Under the pieces are notes generated by a model. That model made no database searches, was not told the DNA's origin, and saw nothing but the letters and a program-made list of their open reading frames with translations. A stretch of 64,000 nt of DNA, from the NCBI GenBank assembly GCA_035041965.1, contig JAPYMA010003054.1, positions 1 to 64,000 on the forward strand. Reading direction: 5' to 3'. This DNA comes from Anisakis pegreffii. Its lineage: Eukaryota > Nematoda > Chromadorea > Rhabditida > Anisakidae. A program made the translations under genes and the position numbers. The stretch's first letter is position 1. Every line of letters begins with the position of its first letter. Below are positions 51,601 through 64,000 of the stretch, one piece after another.

Positions 51601-54600
51601 ATCAGCTATATCTCCTCATTTAAACAAAATCGGTCGACAACATATATACTTTTCTGAATCTAGAGAATCTGGGGAATCTAATGGTGTGAAGAAATTGCTA
51701 TGTTACTGAGCAAAACTGAGGACACGGTTAGTTTGAAGATGGTAACCCTAATGCCACTATAGTAATGTACGCATTGATCAACAGTGATAGAATGTATTGA
51801 AACGAGCGTCGCCCAGCTACTTGAAGTACATTCAGAAAATCAGCTATATCTCCTCATTTAAACAAAATCGGTCGACAACATATATACTTTTCTGAATCTA
51901 GAGAATCTGGGGAATCTAATGGTGTGAAGAAATTGCTATGTTACTGAGCAAAACTGAGGACACGGTTAGTTTGAAGATGGTAACCCTAATGCCACTATAG
52001 TAATGTACGCATTGATCAACAGTGATAGAATGTATTGAAACGAGCGTCGCCCAGCTACTTGAAGTACATTCAGAAAATCAGCTATATCTCCTCATTTAAA
52101 CAAAATCGGTCGACAACATATATACTTTTCTGAATCTAGAGAATCTGGGGAATCTAATGGTGTGAAGAAATTGCTATGTTACTGAGCAAAACTGAGGACA
52201 CGGTTAGTTTGAAGATGGTAACCCTAATGCCACTATAGTAATGTACGCATTGATCAACAGTGATAGAATGTATTGAAACGAGCGTCGCCCAGCTACTTGA
52301 GATCAATGTTTACACGAAATCTCGGTAATACCGAATAGCGGTATTAGAAAAGCGATACAGATCTCGAGATTCGTGGTGTCGGTATTTCCGGTATTCATAC
52401 CACAAGTCATTTAAAATGAACTTGGTAGTATATTCATGACGACTGGAGCATGAAGCATACCAATATTTGTTTTTATTGTATTTTTTGTTGAATTTCTTGA
52501 GCTTTGGTGAGTGATTTGTTAAATAAATTGCTTTCTGAATGATTTTGAACACAATGGCTCAAAAAGAATGTGTTGAACAAGTCACATTTTTATATTTCAA
52601 AAGTTGCTTTTCAATACCGGTATCGTCAGTATTGAAAAATGATATCGATATTAATATTGATCTCGGTATTGAGAAAATCGTCGATATTTTGCAACCGCTA
52701 ATCACACCTTCGATGCTATGAAACAAACCGATTTGCATGGTGATCAAGTCTTCGATGTTACGATCCGACATGGAATGCGATGTGAGTTCAGCGAGCAAAA
52801 TCGGAATGCCACCATTTGAGACGATTTCACTCGATGCTTCAGCATCCTCAGCCAGCTGTGCCAATGTCCATGCTACATGCCATTGTAACCGACAGTTTTT
52901 CATGCATAATATACTGTAACACAACTTCACCGGCTATCTTATTCCTGATTTATTGAAAACAATTAGGGCTATTGGCCTATTCATTTGACCTAGACGGATA
53001 TTATTGGTCCCGTAAAGTATATTGTTAATTGCCATTTCAATGCTTGAACGCGATCGCACATTAACATTGATGATTAATTTCATGAATGACACACTGAATT
53101 GCTGCTATGCTATGTGCTTAATTGCTCACTTATAAATGTAATTCAATGGCATTGGTACACCATTCAGTTTCGAACAAAACTTTCCCCATTAAGTGGGAAT
53201 CGAAATCACGGCTTCCCAATCACTAGTTTGCTCGAAATCGAGTGATGTACCGATGTCATTGATGTTACCGAGTTTGAATCAGGCTAAGATATGATTTTAT
53301 CTAAATATCAATGTAATTTCTTCATTGAATTTGGATTTGCCATAGTTCGTTATTTCTTTCAGAGAATCATCACATCTGTTTTTTCAGATACTCGCGATAA
53401 TTTTTCCACTGGTTTGTCAGACACATAAAAAATGATAGCATTACCTTATCAACAATGGAATACCATCATAAACTTTGATTTGCTCTCGCACTTGATCATC
53501 ACTGCAGAGTATTCGTAGCAGACTTATGCACAACCTGAAATTATCGCCATCCAATTCCATAATTATAACGAGTTCATTCAAAATGCTATGAGAAGTTGGT
53601 TTTTCTCAGTTTCTTCAGCGATTGCTCGTCAATTTTGAAATTTTCAAACTTTTGAAAAAGATTTTAGAAAAATTCCGACTTTTGCGTCAAAAGATCAATA
53701 TCCTTCGCGAGTTGAAGACACGCGTCCACTGTGATCGAATTGCTCATATCGGCCCTTGCTATAGCGCTCATTTCAGCCAACGTTCCCAAACACTACAAAA
53801 ACAACCTGACAGTGAAATAAGTGCAATTATTAGTGAATATTCTAAGAAATCGGTTCTTAAGAAAGATTTTCTTCCTAGATACGAGAGATACTTTGGGTGG
53901 TTCCTTGAAAAGTACGATAAGATGAAATGAACCTTGAGAGTAGCCTGGAGAATAGTCATCTCTTTCGCATATAACAATGCGATAACAACCTGAAAGTTAT
54001 GTCAATCGCTTATTTCGTACAGATCTGTTTATATGACTGCTGAAGCTGGTTATTAATTTGTTCCAAATATACACATTCTGAAATCTATCTAAAAATCTGT
54101 TGAAACTATAAGTGCAAATGTGATCATGAAGAAAAAACATTGCAAATGAAATACAATTATATCATGCGATTTTCACTGCCACGTACCTTTTGAATTCCGT
54201 AAGCCGCTAACTTTTCCGCATTTTCAGCACTACCACTACTCAACTTCTGTGCGATGCCTGAAAGGTATCATTTGTTTCAGTTGAACTTCAGAAGCTCTCT
54301 GTTTTCCAGTTGGATCGTCTATGTCAGTCCATAATTGTTAGCATTAACAAATCTATCTTATTGTATGCAAAAACTTTCGAATGTTAAATTTCTCAAGCTT
54401 TCAAGTTATGATCAACAACGCGGATCATTTGCATTTTTGTATTGTGAATGGTTAAATGAATCAAATTTATTTAATGGTTAAATGAACCAAATTTATTTAA
54501 ACTTTAGTCCTCTCAAAATCATAAACATCTGTTCAAAATGAACCATTAGAGGAGCTTGAAGAAATAATTCACGGATGACATCCATCTATATGAGATTAAA

Positions 54601-56536
54601 TCTTTAGTAATCCTATTTTATACATTCATTCCTTAATGCTTCCACTAACAACAAATTCGTACACTCAACAATCCCTGTTACGAGCATTTTGGTTTCTGTC
54701 CGAGATTGTCTTATCTCAATTGCATTATATCTGTGCTTGTGATCTAATCAGTCCTGCTAATCTTTCGAGTCATAGCGCATTTGTCTCAATCCATCAAGTA
54801 ACTAACTATCTTTTCAGCTTTGCTTAAGTTCGTTTCTTCACTCCGCGCATCTAATTGATCCTGCTTGTCTTAATCACTTTCACTGGTTCAATCATTAGAA
54901 TTAGGAAACGCTTGTAATGGAATATTGATCTGTTTGACGATCGAATTGGGAAACATTAGGCATTTGTGCATGCATTCATCAAGCTGGTATGCAATGATGA
55001 GTGAAAGGCATTTCAGATGAATTCATACAAACGTCTAATTTATGCAGATTTATGTCGTGTCATTCGATGAATTGAGCATCAACACACGGGGCATGTTTAA
55101 TTATGCAAAATGACGCGGAATAATCCAAAACCATGATGAACTTATGAAGATTTGACATCTTTCACTCTTAAATAGTGAATAAATTTGAATTTTTCAGCAC
55201 TGATTTTGATCCCAAGATCAGAGATATTTTTTCGGAAGAGAACATTGCAATGTTACAACTCACTGAGAAGCGCTTTTGTGGAAGTTGACCATTCTGCGGT
55301 AGCTTCATTGTTGAGATACGACTGACTGACAAATGTCAAAATCTAAACTTTTCAAAACGTCACTAATGAACTGAATGAATCATCAAATCGAATCATCAAA
55401 TCTTCGAATTTCAATTACTGATTGCTGAAAGTACATTCTTGGAAGAGCAATCGCAAATGTTAAGTCAGTTAACACATTATTTCATGTGGAATTCCGAAAG
55501 TTTCCAAAATAGTCTCCTTTTATTCTCAGAAATATATGCACCTGAACAAATCCCTCTTGTAATTTCCATGCATGAAATGAATCTTCCAATGTTCGATCAC
55601 GAAGTAGGTGTTTTGTCAGTTGAATAAGCGATAAAATCCATCGCCTTGGTGGACGACACGATATCCACATACTGCGAATTTTATGAATTGTGATCATCAC
55701 TGTTGATACCATCAAAATTTTCAAAGTTTTTATCATCCTGATTTTCTAACAATTAGTGGTGATAAAATCTCAGTCGTATACAATTTTTTTGCCTATCACC
55801 TAATGTTGATCTCAGTAGATGGGTCAGCATCGCTATGCCATCGATGAAAATTAATCATAAGATTTTTGTTTCAAGTGAAGTCTTTAAGTACTCAGAAAGT
55901 TTCCATAAATCCTATGATAGTTTCAAGCTCGAAAATCAACGGAAGGTAAACTTGAAAAATCATTGATGAAAGTCAACTGAAGAGACGGAATAAACATTTG
56001 AAATATTTTATTTCAAATGATTTTCAGCAGCAGAAAATCCCGCTTGTCTGACAGCTGAACTATTTTTTGCGGAAAGCTTTCAACTGCTGCAGATTCAATT
56101 CGAAACTGGAACAATTTCATCACCAAACAAGTTGGAAATCGCTCAAATAAATATTTGCGGTCTTATCGATATTGTACGAATGAAGCAATGAATTTCATCA
56201 CGCTTCAATCATGCAAAGTTGTACAAAACGATATTCGATAACGTGAAAAGACTAATCGCAAGCCTTGATTTGAAATATTATAATTACTGCAAATTAAAAG
56301 CGCGATGGCGATTCCTGAGAAATTTGAAAGCGATTTCAAAATTGAAATGCGATTGTGCATTTTCGGTTAAATTTTCACTTATTTAATGTTTACTCATCGC
56401 GTTTCACTTACGTATTGCACAGACGATTTTTGAGTAATCGTCTTAGCAGTGCTTCTGAAGTCGGTGCATTCACCAAATCCGCATATGGTGCTTCGCTTGA
56501 GAGGCATTTCCTTAAATGCACACACACTTCATTAGC
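42637..56536 (-). CDS. nekl-4: NEK10-type NIMA-related kinase with armadillo repeats (nekl-4 orthologue), ends provisional
   Basis: Ser/Thr kinase tied to cilia; C. elegans NEKL-4 acts in ciliated neurons (family knowledge). Exons in transcript order: 56536?-56412, 55671-about 55540, 54257-54187, 53989-53933, 53792-53680, 53534-53445, 52913-52708, 48192-48041, 47889-47746, 47280-47086, 46712-46629, 46414-46247, 46050-45948, 45780-45708, 45553-45380, 45131-44958, unresolved parts in 44400-44900, 44379-44251, 44096-43968, 43758-43671, 43452-43299, 43211-43115, and a provisional last exon ending at 42637. N-terminal exons match the NEK10 armadillo region (LLRDRTLED, DLLTQK, QVREQIKVYDGIP, WHVAWTLAQLAED, NGGIPILL, DIGHYVHEL). 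The kinase follows, then a C-terminal block (ASAGAVLN, PITDPVLEIL, LIYISQRISP, KRVIDQFRR) as in NEK10. The upstream start and one or two exons between 55540 and 54257 were not found. The 4.5-kb intron 52707-48193 holds the 238-bp array. Confidence 0.88.
45040..47205 (-). other. nekl-4: Protein kinase domain of the NEK10 orthologue
   Basis: Spliced over seven exons. Visible motifs are GSGAFGCVY (Gly loop), YALKEI (Lys of the VAIK site, formed across a splice), HPNIVRYRR, YIVMDLVEGASL, LRYLHKEKRIVHRDLKPNN (catalytic loop), TDFGLAKEK (metal binding), AAGTIVYSCPEI (activation loop end), DVWSFGCCVYEM and RKRSDIVGISSLI. Every catalytic residue is present. The catalytic loop carries the usual Lys (HRDLKPNN), whereas human NEK10, as I recall it, has Thr there. 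Confidence 0.9.
48235..48330. repeat. Diverged copy of the 238-bp unit beside the array
   Basis: About 96 bases match the array unit (for example CAGAAAATCNGCTATATCTC and TGAAAGTAGAGAATCTTAGG) with scattered changes. The copy begins about 45 bases from the acceptor of the exon at 48192 and runs into the N gap. It shares the AAAGTAGAGAATCTTAGG variant with the first full unit rather than the variant of the inner units. Confidence 0.8.
48331..48430. other. Assembly gap (100 N)
   Basis: Exactly 100 unknown bases, the usual placeholder for a gap of unknown size. It falls at the left end of the tandem array, so the true copy number is not known and may be larger. Confidence 0.98.
48431..52302. 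repeat. Tandem array of 238-bp units (about 16.3 copies)
   Basis: The string TAATGTACGCATTGATCAAC recurs at 48431, 48669, 48907, 49145, 49383, 49621 and then every 238 bases to 52239, giving 16 full units and a partial one that stops after CCCAGCTACTTGA. Units 2 onward look identical by eye. Unit 1 differs near its middle (AAAGTAGAGAATCTTAGG in place of the ATCTAGAGAATCTGGGG form). The period is not a multiple of three and every frame has stops, so the array is non-coding. It lies within one intron of the minus-strand NEK10 gene. Confidence 0.97.
52316..52680. repeat. Degenerate CGGTATT/AATACCG-rich tract right of the array
   Basis: The motif CGGTATT or its complement AATACCG recurs about seven times (near 52320, 52338, 52379, 52387, 52614 and 52663), some in inverted order (CGGTAATACCG, AATACCGGTATC). 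It lies in the same NEK10 intron, between the array and the exon at 52913-52708. It may be an old inverted-repeat element. No coding likeness. Confidence 0.5.
53143..53261. repeat. Hairpin (inverted-repeat) element, copy 2, in a NEK10 intron
   Basis: The left arm (about 53143-53179, with TTGGTACACCATTC and TTCGAACAAA) is an imperfect reverse complement of the right arm (about 53224-53261, with TTTGCTCGAAATCGAG and GATGTACCGATGTCATTG). The arms match those of the element at 18918-19015, while the centre is different and longer. It is best read as an older copy of the same small element family. Confidence 0.7.
54447..54498. repeat. 26-bp tandem duplication in a NEK10 intron
   Basis: AATGGTTAAATGAATCAAAT and its continuation TTATTT are repeated at once with a single T/C change. 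Short and intronic, probably from replication slippage. Confidence 0.8.
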
Positions 56537-59500
56537 AATTCAACACTACTGTGGATGTTGAAGAGTGTCGTCTTCATGAAATCTGCCTTCATGAAGTTTA
56601 AAACACTAAAACTCCCACTAAAATGCACGATCATCTGTGTATTTCCACTACTTTGCAAATCCAATCCATATTCCCGGAAATTCCATTTGGATTGTTAGTT
56701 TTGACTGATGCATTTTGAGGGCATGACGAATAACTAGCTATTTATGAGCAATCATGTGAGCATTGACATTGTTAGCACTTATTGTTATTAATATTGAATA
56801 CTAAGGGATCAGTTTGATAACATAGATTCCTTGATCAAAAGTATTCGACTGTAGATCGACCGCTGAAAATTTCAACTGCTCAAGAAAGCGATTCCTATCT
56901 CTTGCGAGTTACTATCCGACTCTTCTGACAGGACAGCGTTCACACGCTTGAGATGATCATAAATAGTAGTTGAATTTCATGTTAATATATGCTTACAGGA
57001 TGGATGCATGAATTTCAAATGTGCACAACATTTGTAAGCACTAACAGAAGTGTGTTGCACGTTTCGATTTCCTTATCAATCAGCTTACTATGACCAACGA
57101 TTTCCTGCCCCAAACTCTTGTAAAAACATTCCGCATAGCGATTCGCCACTCGTTCACCCATTCAATTCAATCTGATTCAAATACGTTTGTAAATATGTTT
57201 TATATGAGCATATATGCGTAAATATCCACTCCAATCATGCCTCGAACACATTCATCACTTCAAAGCAAAGTCGATAGTTGTCGCAGAATCGTTGGATTGT
57301 ATCAGACGCACAATCGCGCAGATTATTAAGGTTTACAAGGCGGTAAAATCAGTTTGACTCAATAAAAAAATTTGATGGCGACAACTTAATGAATATTTAT
57401 CGCTGATGATCAATTTTGCTTTTTTTTCCGAAATATTCATAAATATTCAGAAATTCGTTTTTATCTTAAATTCATTTAGGACTCAGGCAACTGGAACAAT
57501 TTTCGACGACTCAATGGGTTCTGGTGCATAATTCGACATTAATCTTATTATTGAAATCCAATAAATTTCTCGCTATCAGTAACGCAATGAGAACACAGTC
57601 AAAAACAAGAAACTATCGCAATTACTCACTACATAACTAGATCTTGTCGCCTTAATCAAATCCTTCTGAAACTAAAATTATCAAATGCACAATTTGACAC
57701 TGTCTATTGTCATCATATCATTCAGCTACAATCAATTTCTATCGATAAGGATTACCGATATCATCCAAATCAGATCTATATCAATAGTTATAAATATTTT
57801 CACAGTTATTTAATATCATTATTCAAATTATTGGGTAATCATTCTCCAATAAACTATTTGATCAGCAAATCGATAAAATTTTGCTGTCGTGCTCATCAGC
57901 AGCAAGAAGAACCGGACGAAAACAGCCGGTAAGTTGGACACTTGAGTAAGATTTGTGGAAAAATTGGCTGCGAAAATGATTATAATTTGTGAGGTGGAGG
58001 AACGAACACTTATAATTTAAGTGGAAGCAGTAAGTAGCAATTTGAAATAAGTGCCACACAGCTGCCATATATCCTAATCCCACTAAGGATCAATCACCCC
58101 TAGCAACCGGCCGTCTGTCATTTACAAGTACCACACCGGTATTCAGTTTCGCCTATCCACCCCTACATCGTCGATTCTTCACAGACGTTTCAACGCGTTT
58201 CATCTTATCGAATGCTGATTGTTCTTTAGACTGTTTGATCGATGAAATTTCACTTCCAAAAAAATTTCTTCATGTTTGATGCCAAATTGTTGATTTTATG
58301 AATCACTTAGCGTTTCGTAAATTAAAATGGAATTTTCGAACAAAATTGCAACAATTTTCTTCACGATTTGCAGTGAAGCTTGCAATGTTTTGCGATGAAT
58401 TTAGATTAGATTGTGAAAATTTCCTATTTTGTTTTTTTTTTTAGAATAAGTGATCGAAAATCATTGCAGTAGTGAATGTGCATACTCAGTTCGATAGGAA
58501 AGAAGTCTGCAGTTAATCTGTAAAGTTAGAAATGACTTTCAATTATTACTCCACGGAATCAATCCTTTCATGCTGTTCCAGTCGGGCCAATTTTCTCGTT
58601 CGTATGCCACAAACAACACCTGTCAATCATATTCAACTTTTTCTTCGTATAGCATCGTTTGAGAATTATGTTGATTGTGCAAAATTATGTCTTTCGCTGA
58701 TTTAACCACCATCGTTGGACAGTTCTTGTTCGTATGGTTTTTGCAAGAGCTTTTGAGTTTCCGGTGGAAGTTCGAGGTTTTGTGGCTCGAAGAACCATTA
58801 GTACGGTTTGCAAGTTCATTAAACTTTATGCTTTCTATGAATGCGAACTTGAATATCGTACATACATTGCATTATTTAACTAGTATTGTCATGTTCTCAT
58901 GCAGCGAATCTGTGCGCCTTACAGTCAGTAGTGCTCTTTCCTGATTCATTAAGATTTATGTGTACTGAATAAATAATATGGGTAATCGTTTGTGATTTAT
59001 AATATAATACGCCAATCAATCGTTCACTCATTTAATATTCATTTGAAAACGTCTAATGATGAACACGAACGCTTACATAAAACTCAAGCAGATGTTAAAC
59101 TGTCTCTGTTCAGTGCATCTGAATCGTTTGGAACTAACGTTATTGCTATTGTCCTCGATTGATTTGTGCTTATAATGTGCGTGCGGTGAGTGCCACACAT
59201 TGGATCATTTACTCAAGCCATTATGTGATGAACGTTATGTGGCTAGTAGCACTGCGCAGTTACATTTGACTTGATACACCACAATGATTGCTGGGATGTG
59301 ATTGAATACTAAATTAGGTACGATTCAAGTAAACGAAATATTGTCACCAATTCTATATTTGTGAGAATTTTGGTGAAGTTAAAGGGACTTCTTCTAGTAG
59401 ATAATTCTTCAAACAGTTTCAATCTACAGGATCATGTCTTCACTCTTCACGTAATCGCCCTCTTATGACAACATGAAAGTCTAATCCACTTGAGTTTGTA

Positions 59501-60044
59501 ATTACGAAATGTATGGAATGAGTTCAAGCAATTTCGATAGCTGCAGAAGATTTATTTGAGATAAATTATAACACAATGATACACCACAATAACAGTAGAA
59601 CTATATGTGAACGATCATCGATGGCTTCTGGTTAAGAGTGGTTCCCATTGAATCGAGTGAATTGCCGCTGGAATAACGATAACCTGAACGTGATCCTCAG
59701 TTGCTGATCCAGAACTCTTATTACTTGAGCAGATATGCATATCCAAAGATAATTTGATGATTGTTAAATGAACTTTTCGAAAATAGTTATAAGTTGATGT
59801 AGCGACAAAAATTTAATAAATTGAGCAATACTTCGCGTTTCAATTCATTTCAATTCAATGACCAAAATTCATTTATAATAAGTCAGTTTTTTCTCGAATA
59901 TACGAGATCTGAAATCTAAAATCTTAAAATTCTCTTTATTCACTACATAACATCTGTTTTTTTGTTCTTCTCCTTAGCCATTCTCTAACGGTGAATCACT
60001 CACATATTGTCCATTTAAGATAGCTCATTGTATGTGGACCACGC

Positions 60045-60088
60045 CAAATTTGGTAGTGAACGAGCACAAATTTGGTAGTGAACGAGCA
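60045..60088. repeat. 22-bp perfect tandem duplication
   Basis: CAAATTTGGTAGTGAACGAG plus AC occurs twice in direct succession (60045-60066 and 60067-60088), in the gene-poor interval. Confidence 0.85.
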
Positions 60089-60224
60089 CGTAAGCATTTA
60101 TAATGAGCAATAAATTTTCGCAAAAAAATCACTGCAGCTGTTCTTTTCGGATTTTCAGCACATATATTCAGATGGATGGCCTAGATCGCATAAAGACTGA
60201 TGACAGCAGATCACAGATAACAGC

Positions 60225-60241
60225 TGTGTGTGTGTGTGTGT
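60225..60241. repeat. (GT)n microsatellite
   Basis: A run of about eight GT dinucleotides following CAGCT. Intergenic. Confidence 0.9.
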
Positions 60242-60329
60242 CGATGTTCTCCATATAAATTACATATTACAAAATTATTTACGTATGCACATTAACTGCA
60301 CAAAAACTGATAATTAATTGGAAAACCAA

Positions 60330-60385
60330 TACTACATTTTAGGGTAGTACCGCAGAATGCAGTACTACATTCTCATGGTAGTACC
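60330..60385. repeat. Paired palindromic 22-23-bp repeats
   Basis: TACTACATTTTAGGGTAGTA and TACTACATTCTCATGGTAGT, each followed by a CC-ending flank, lie 33 bases apart. Each is itself an inverted repeat (TACTAC against GTAGTA), so both can form short hairpins. No function can be assigned. Confidence 0.6.
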
Positions 60386-62750
60386 AAGAGGATAGGATGA
60401 GAACGTGGTCATTATGAAGAGTAAATGATCAGCAGCATTTCAGTTTCCATTAATTGATATAACGTGAAAACGAACAATTTTAGAAAATTGATAGTATCGA
60501 AGCACTGTGATTGATGACTGATGTTGATCAACTGAATGCCGTTCTTTTGATATTTCGAAACGTTTTAAATGAATAGTCGAAAAAATGAAAAAACCTCCAA
60601 TTCAATTGTAACCAAATCAATCAGTTGATGGGATTCATGGAATAGATGCTTATAAAGTATTGAGAAAAGATGCGAATTAGTTTTGGAAGACTCCAGCAAG
60701 ACATTTGAGAGGGTCATTTCGTTGAAATTGAAATTTCGTTTGCTTTATAACAGGGAAATTTCTCAGTTCATGTGAATTTTGTCATGTCATCGTGGCATAC
60801 ATCATTGCTTAATTTTAACATCTCTCTTAATTTGAATATCAAATGCTGTTCTTTAAGAATGGCATCATATTTCAGTACCAGTTCACAGCTTTTATTTATC
60901 TGAATCAGTCAAACAATTTGGTATCTTCGAAAACCCAAAATCCAACTGATAAAAATTCACACAGCAACATATTGCGATCTGATGTTGACTTCTGCCAGCC
61001 AATCTGCCTGAAAGGTAATCTAAACAATTGCAACAACGGATCTACAATCAAAAAATCCAAATAAACAGCACTTCGCTCAAAATCTCAAATATTTCTTACT
61101 ATTCCACCCTCCCCTTCACAAACTCTATCCACCAATCCCTTCTATATTTAATCGACCACTTTCCCTTGTTTAATAAGAAATGACCTCATCTTAACAAACA
61201 AATCACTTACCTTCTAAACAACAACCAACCAACAATAAAAGATGGCGTTATTGTCGGTTGTAACAAACAAACAGGTAACATACAGATGAATGAATCAAGT
61301 GAATACAACTACATCTCATCTGCATACAGTTCGTTCAGCAGCACAAAAACACAACCCGATCAAGGTCACCACCACCCCATCACCAGCACCAAGTAATCCT
61401 TTCAAGTCACCATCCACTCATCTACTTCGTCTCACCAAATAAATCTCACACAGAACCGATCCACCTCACTTTAAATCGCAAGAAAGTGCATCCTACACAT
61501 CTCCTCCTCGTCTCGCTAAAAACTTCCAAGTCCTGACGATTTCAACGCCTCTCCTTCACCTTCAGCTTTCTAACACTTTCCTAATTTACAATCAATCGTA
61601 ACTCAGCTAAGTTCTTGACGTACTTTAGCCCTACGATCGTACTTCCTTAAACCACAATCTCTAAGCCGTAACAGTCATCTGCCATCAAACGTACACTCCA
61701 ATGATTAAAATGCAGTGTGACGACAAAACACCCGAATAAAAATTAAAACATTTATTAATTCATCATTTTCAAGAACAAAAAAGAAATAAACCGAACAAGT
61801 TATGCAATACAGCAAAACACGCAACTGGACACAATTATAACCATACTGATGATGATAATCATAATTGCAACAACAACATCACTTGATCAATAACGCTCGA
61901 AAGCGTTCCGATTCAACAGCAAAACGCTAAGCAATCGAAAAGTAAACTGATGACAAAACAACGTTGTGATCGACAGATAACTTATTAAGCACATCTCACT
62001 TTAATGCCCGATCTTTTGAAAACAAAAAAGATATGGACAATAAGTCAGCCCATACGTGTATCTAGAGCTGCTGTCAAGCGTTCGCCAAACATTCCTCTCA
62101 ACTAAACTCGTTGTAGTCCTCTCCACTCCAAAATTCCTTCTCCCAAAAGCACATCAACATAAAGAGAACAATGAAAAAATTTGTATCATAAAAGCAGAAT
62201 CAAACACTAAGCCGTAATCGAAATTTGCACACTGTCAAACGATAACAACAATGATGACGAATAACCATTGATGGAGTGGGAGGGCAGCGAAGGAGAATCG
62301 TAAACCAAGCGGAATACGCTTTGAGGTTGATCAATTCAAGTACAAAAAATTACGCCCAGGTTGAGTCGAGTCACCAAACAAAACAAAAAAACAGACATCG
62401 AATTTGCACACCCTCAGCAGTCATCAGAAGAGAAGAAGGAGAGAACTAAGCGCGCATCAAAAGGAGTGTCACAAATTTATAAACAAATTGCTCTTACAGA
62501 ATGCTGCTCGATCGAACATTACATATGCATAAATTGACATAATAATCCTTAAAATTGATAAAATAATATTGGATTGGCGGGACAAAGAAACAACAGTTAA
62601 AGGGCACAAAGAAGATAACAGATCACTGGGGAAGGGGGATAATACGGCAGCGAATACAGAGGAACGGGATGACAAGGGATGGGACTAAAGCGGAATGATA
62701 TTTGATGTGGTGAAGTGAGATAGACGTCGTTGGATAGATGGGTGGTTGGT

Positions 62751-64000
<1,250 letters not shown>

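Larger units (their letters stand above)
56537..62750. other. Gene-poor 6-kb interval (NEK10 5' side, actin 3' side)
   Basis: No ORF here has family likeness on either strand. The interval should contain the missing 5' end of the NEK10 gene (start codon, 5' UTR, promoter), or its upstream intron, and the actin 3' UTR. An open frame at about 58675-58944 (plus) has no Met at its start and no recognisable motif. The stretch 61000-62700 is rich in CA/AAC words and lacks long ORFs on both strands. Confidence 0.5.

Noticed and set aside
48431..52302. CRISPR-like array or a tandem protein-repeat gene
   Set aside because: Units are 238 bases with no repeat-spacer alternation, the host is an animal genome, and the period (not divisible by three, with stops in all frames) rules out a coding repeat.
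58675..58944. Plus-strand open frame of 89 codons in the gene-poor interval
   Set aside because: It opens with a non-ATG codon, is Leu/Phe-rich as expected from T-rich DNA, and shows no recognisable domain.

Overview
The window reads as a piece of an animal nuclear genome, most likely a nematode (inference). It is A+T-rich and carries five recognisable intron-rich protein genes plus the 3' part of a sixth, with introns mostly of 50-400 bases. The conceptual proteins are close in size to what I recall for Caenorhabditis orthologues: a KMT2C/D-type H3K4 methyltransferase of about 2,565 residues (human KMT2C/D are roughly twice that), a SMARCAD1 of about 910, a BRIP1/DOG-1 of about 1,015 and an Rpn6 of 417. 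Splice acceptors are looser than the Caenorhabditis TTTTCAG rule. A run of exactly 100 N shows this is a draft scaffold. The genus cannot be told from the sequence.

Layout. 1-20,112 (minus): a 41-exon set-16/KMT2C/D orthologue read from its first ATG to its stop. 20,113-23,009: 2.9 kb between divergent genes. 23,010-28,824 (plus): SMARCAD1-type SNF2 remodeller, 18 exons. 31,601-34,110 (plus): proteasome lid subunit Rpn6/PSMD11, 5 exons. 34,662-41,534 (plus): BRIP1/FANCJ (dog-1) iron-sulphur DNA helicase, 20 exons. About 42,637-56,536 (minus): NEK10/nekl-4, an armadillo-repeat NIMA-family kinase, most exons resolved. 56,537-62,750: about 6 kb without a supportable gene. 62,751-64,000 (minus): the last three exons of an actin gene whose first exon lies outside the window.

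The genes do not form an operon or a pathway cluster. Two chromatin genes (set-16 and SMARCAD1) stand head to head, and SMARCAD1, rpn-6 and dog-1 follow in the same direction but are separated by 0.55-2.8 kb. Exon joins were made by hand from reading frame, intron phase and family similarity. Most boundaries are phase-consistent, but any one may be off by a base or a codon.

The most unusual structure is a tandem array of 238-bp units, about 16.3 copies next to a 100-N gap, lying wholly inside one intron of the NEK10 gene. A diverged copy sits about 45 bases from the next exon. Other points of note are two GC-AG introns (actin and SMARCAD1) and a small hairpin element present twice, once in a set-16 intron and once in a NEK10 intron.
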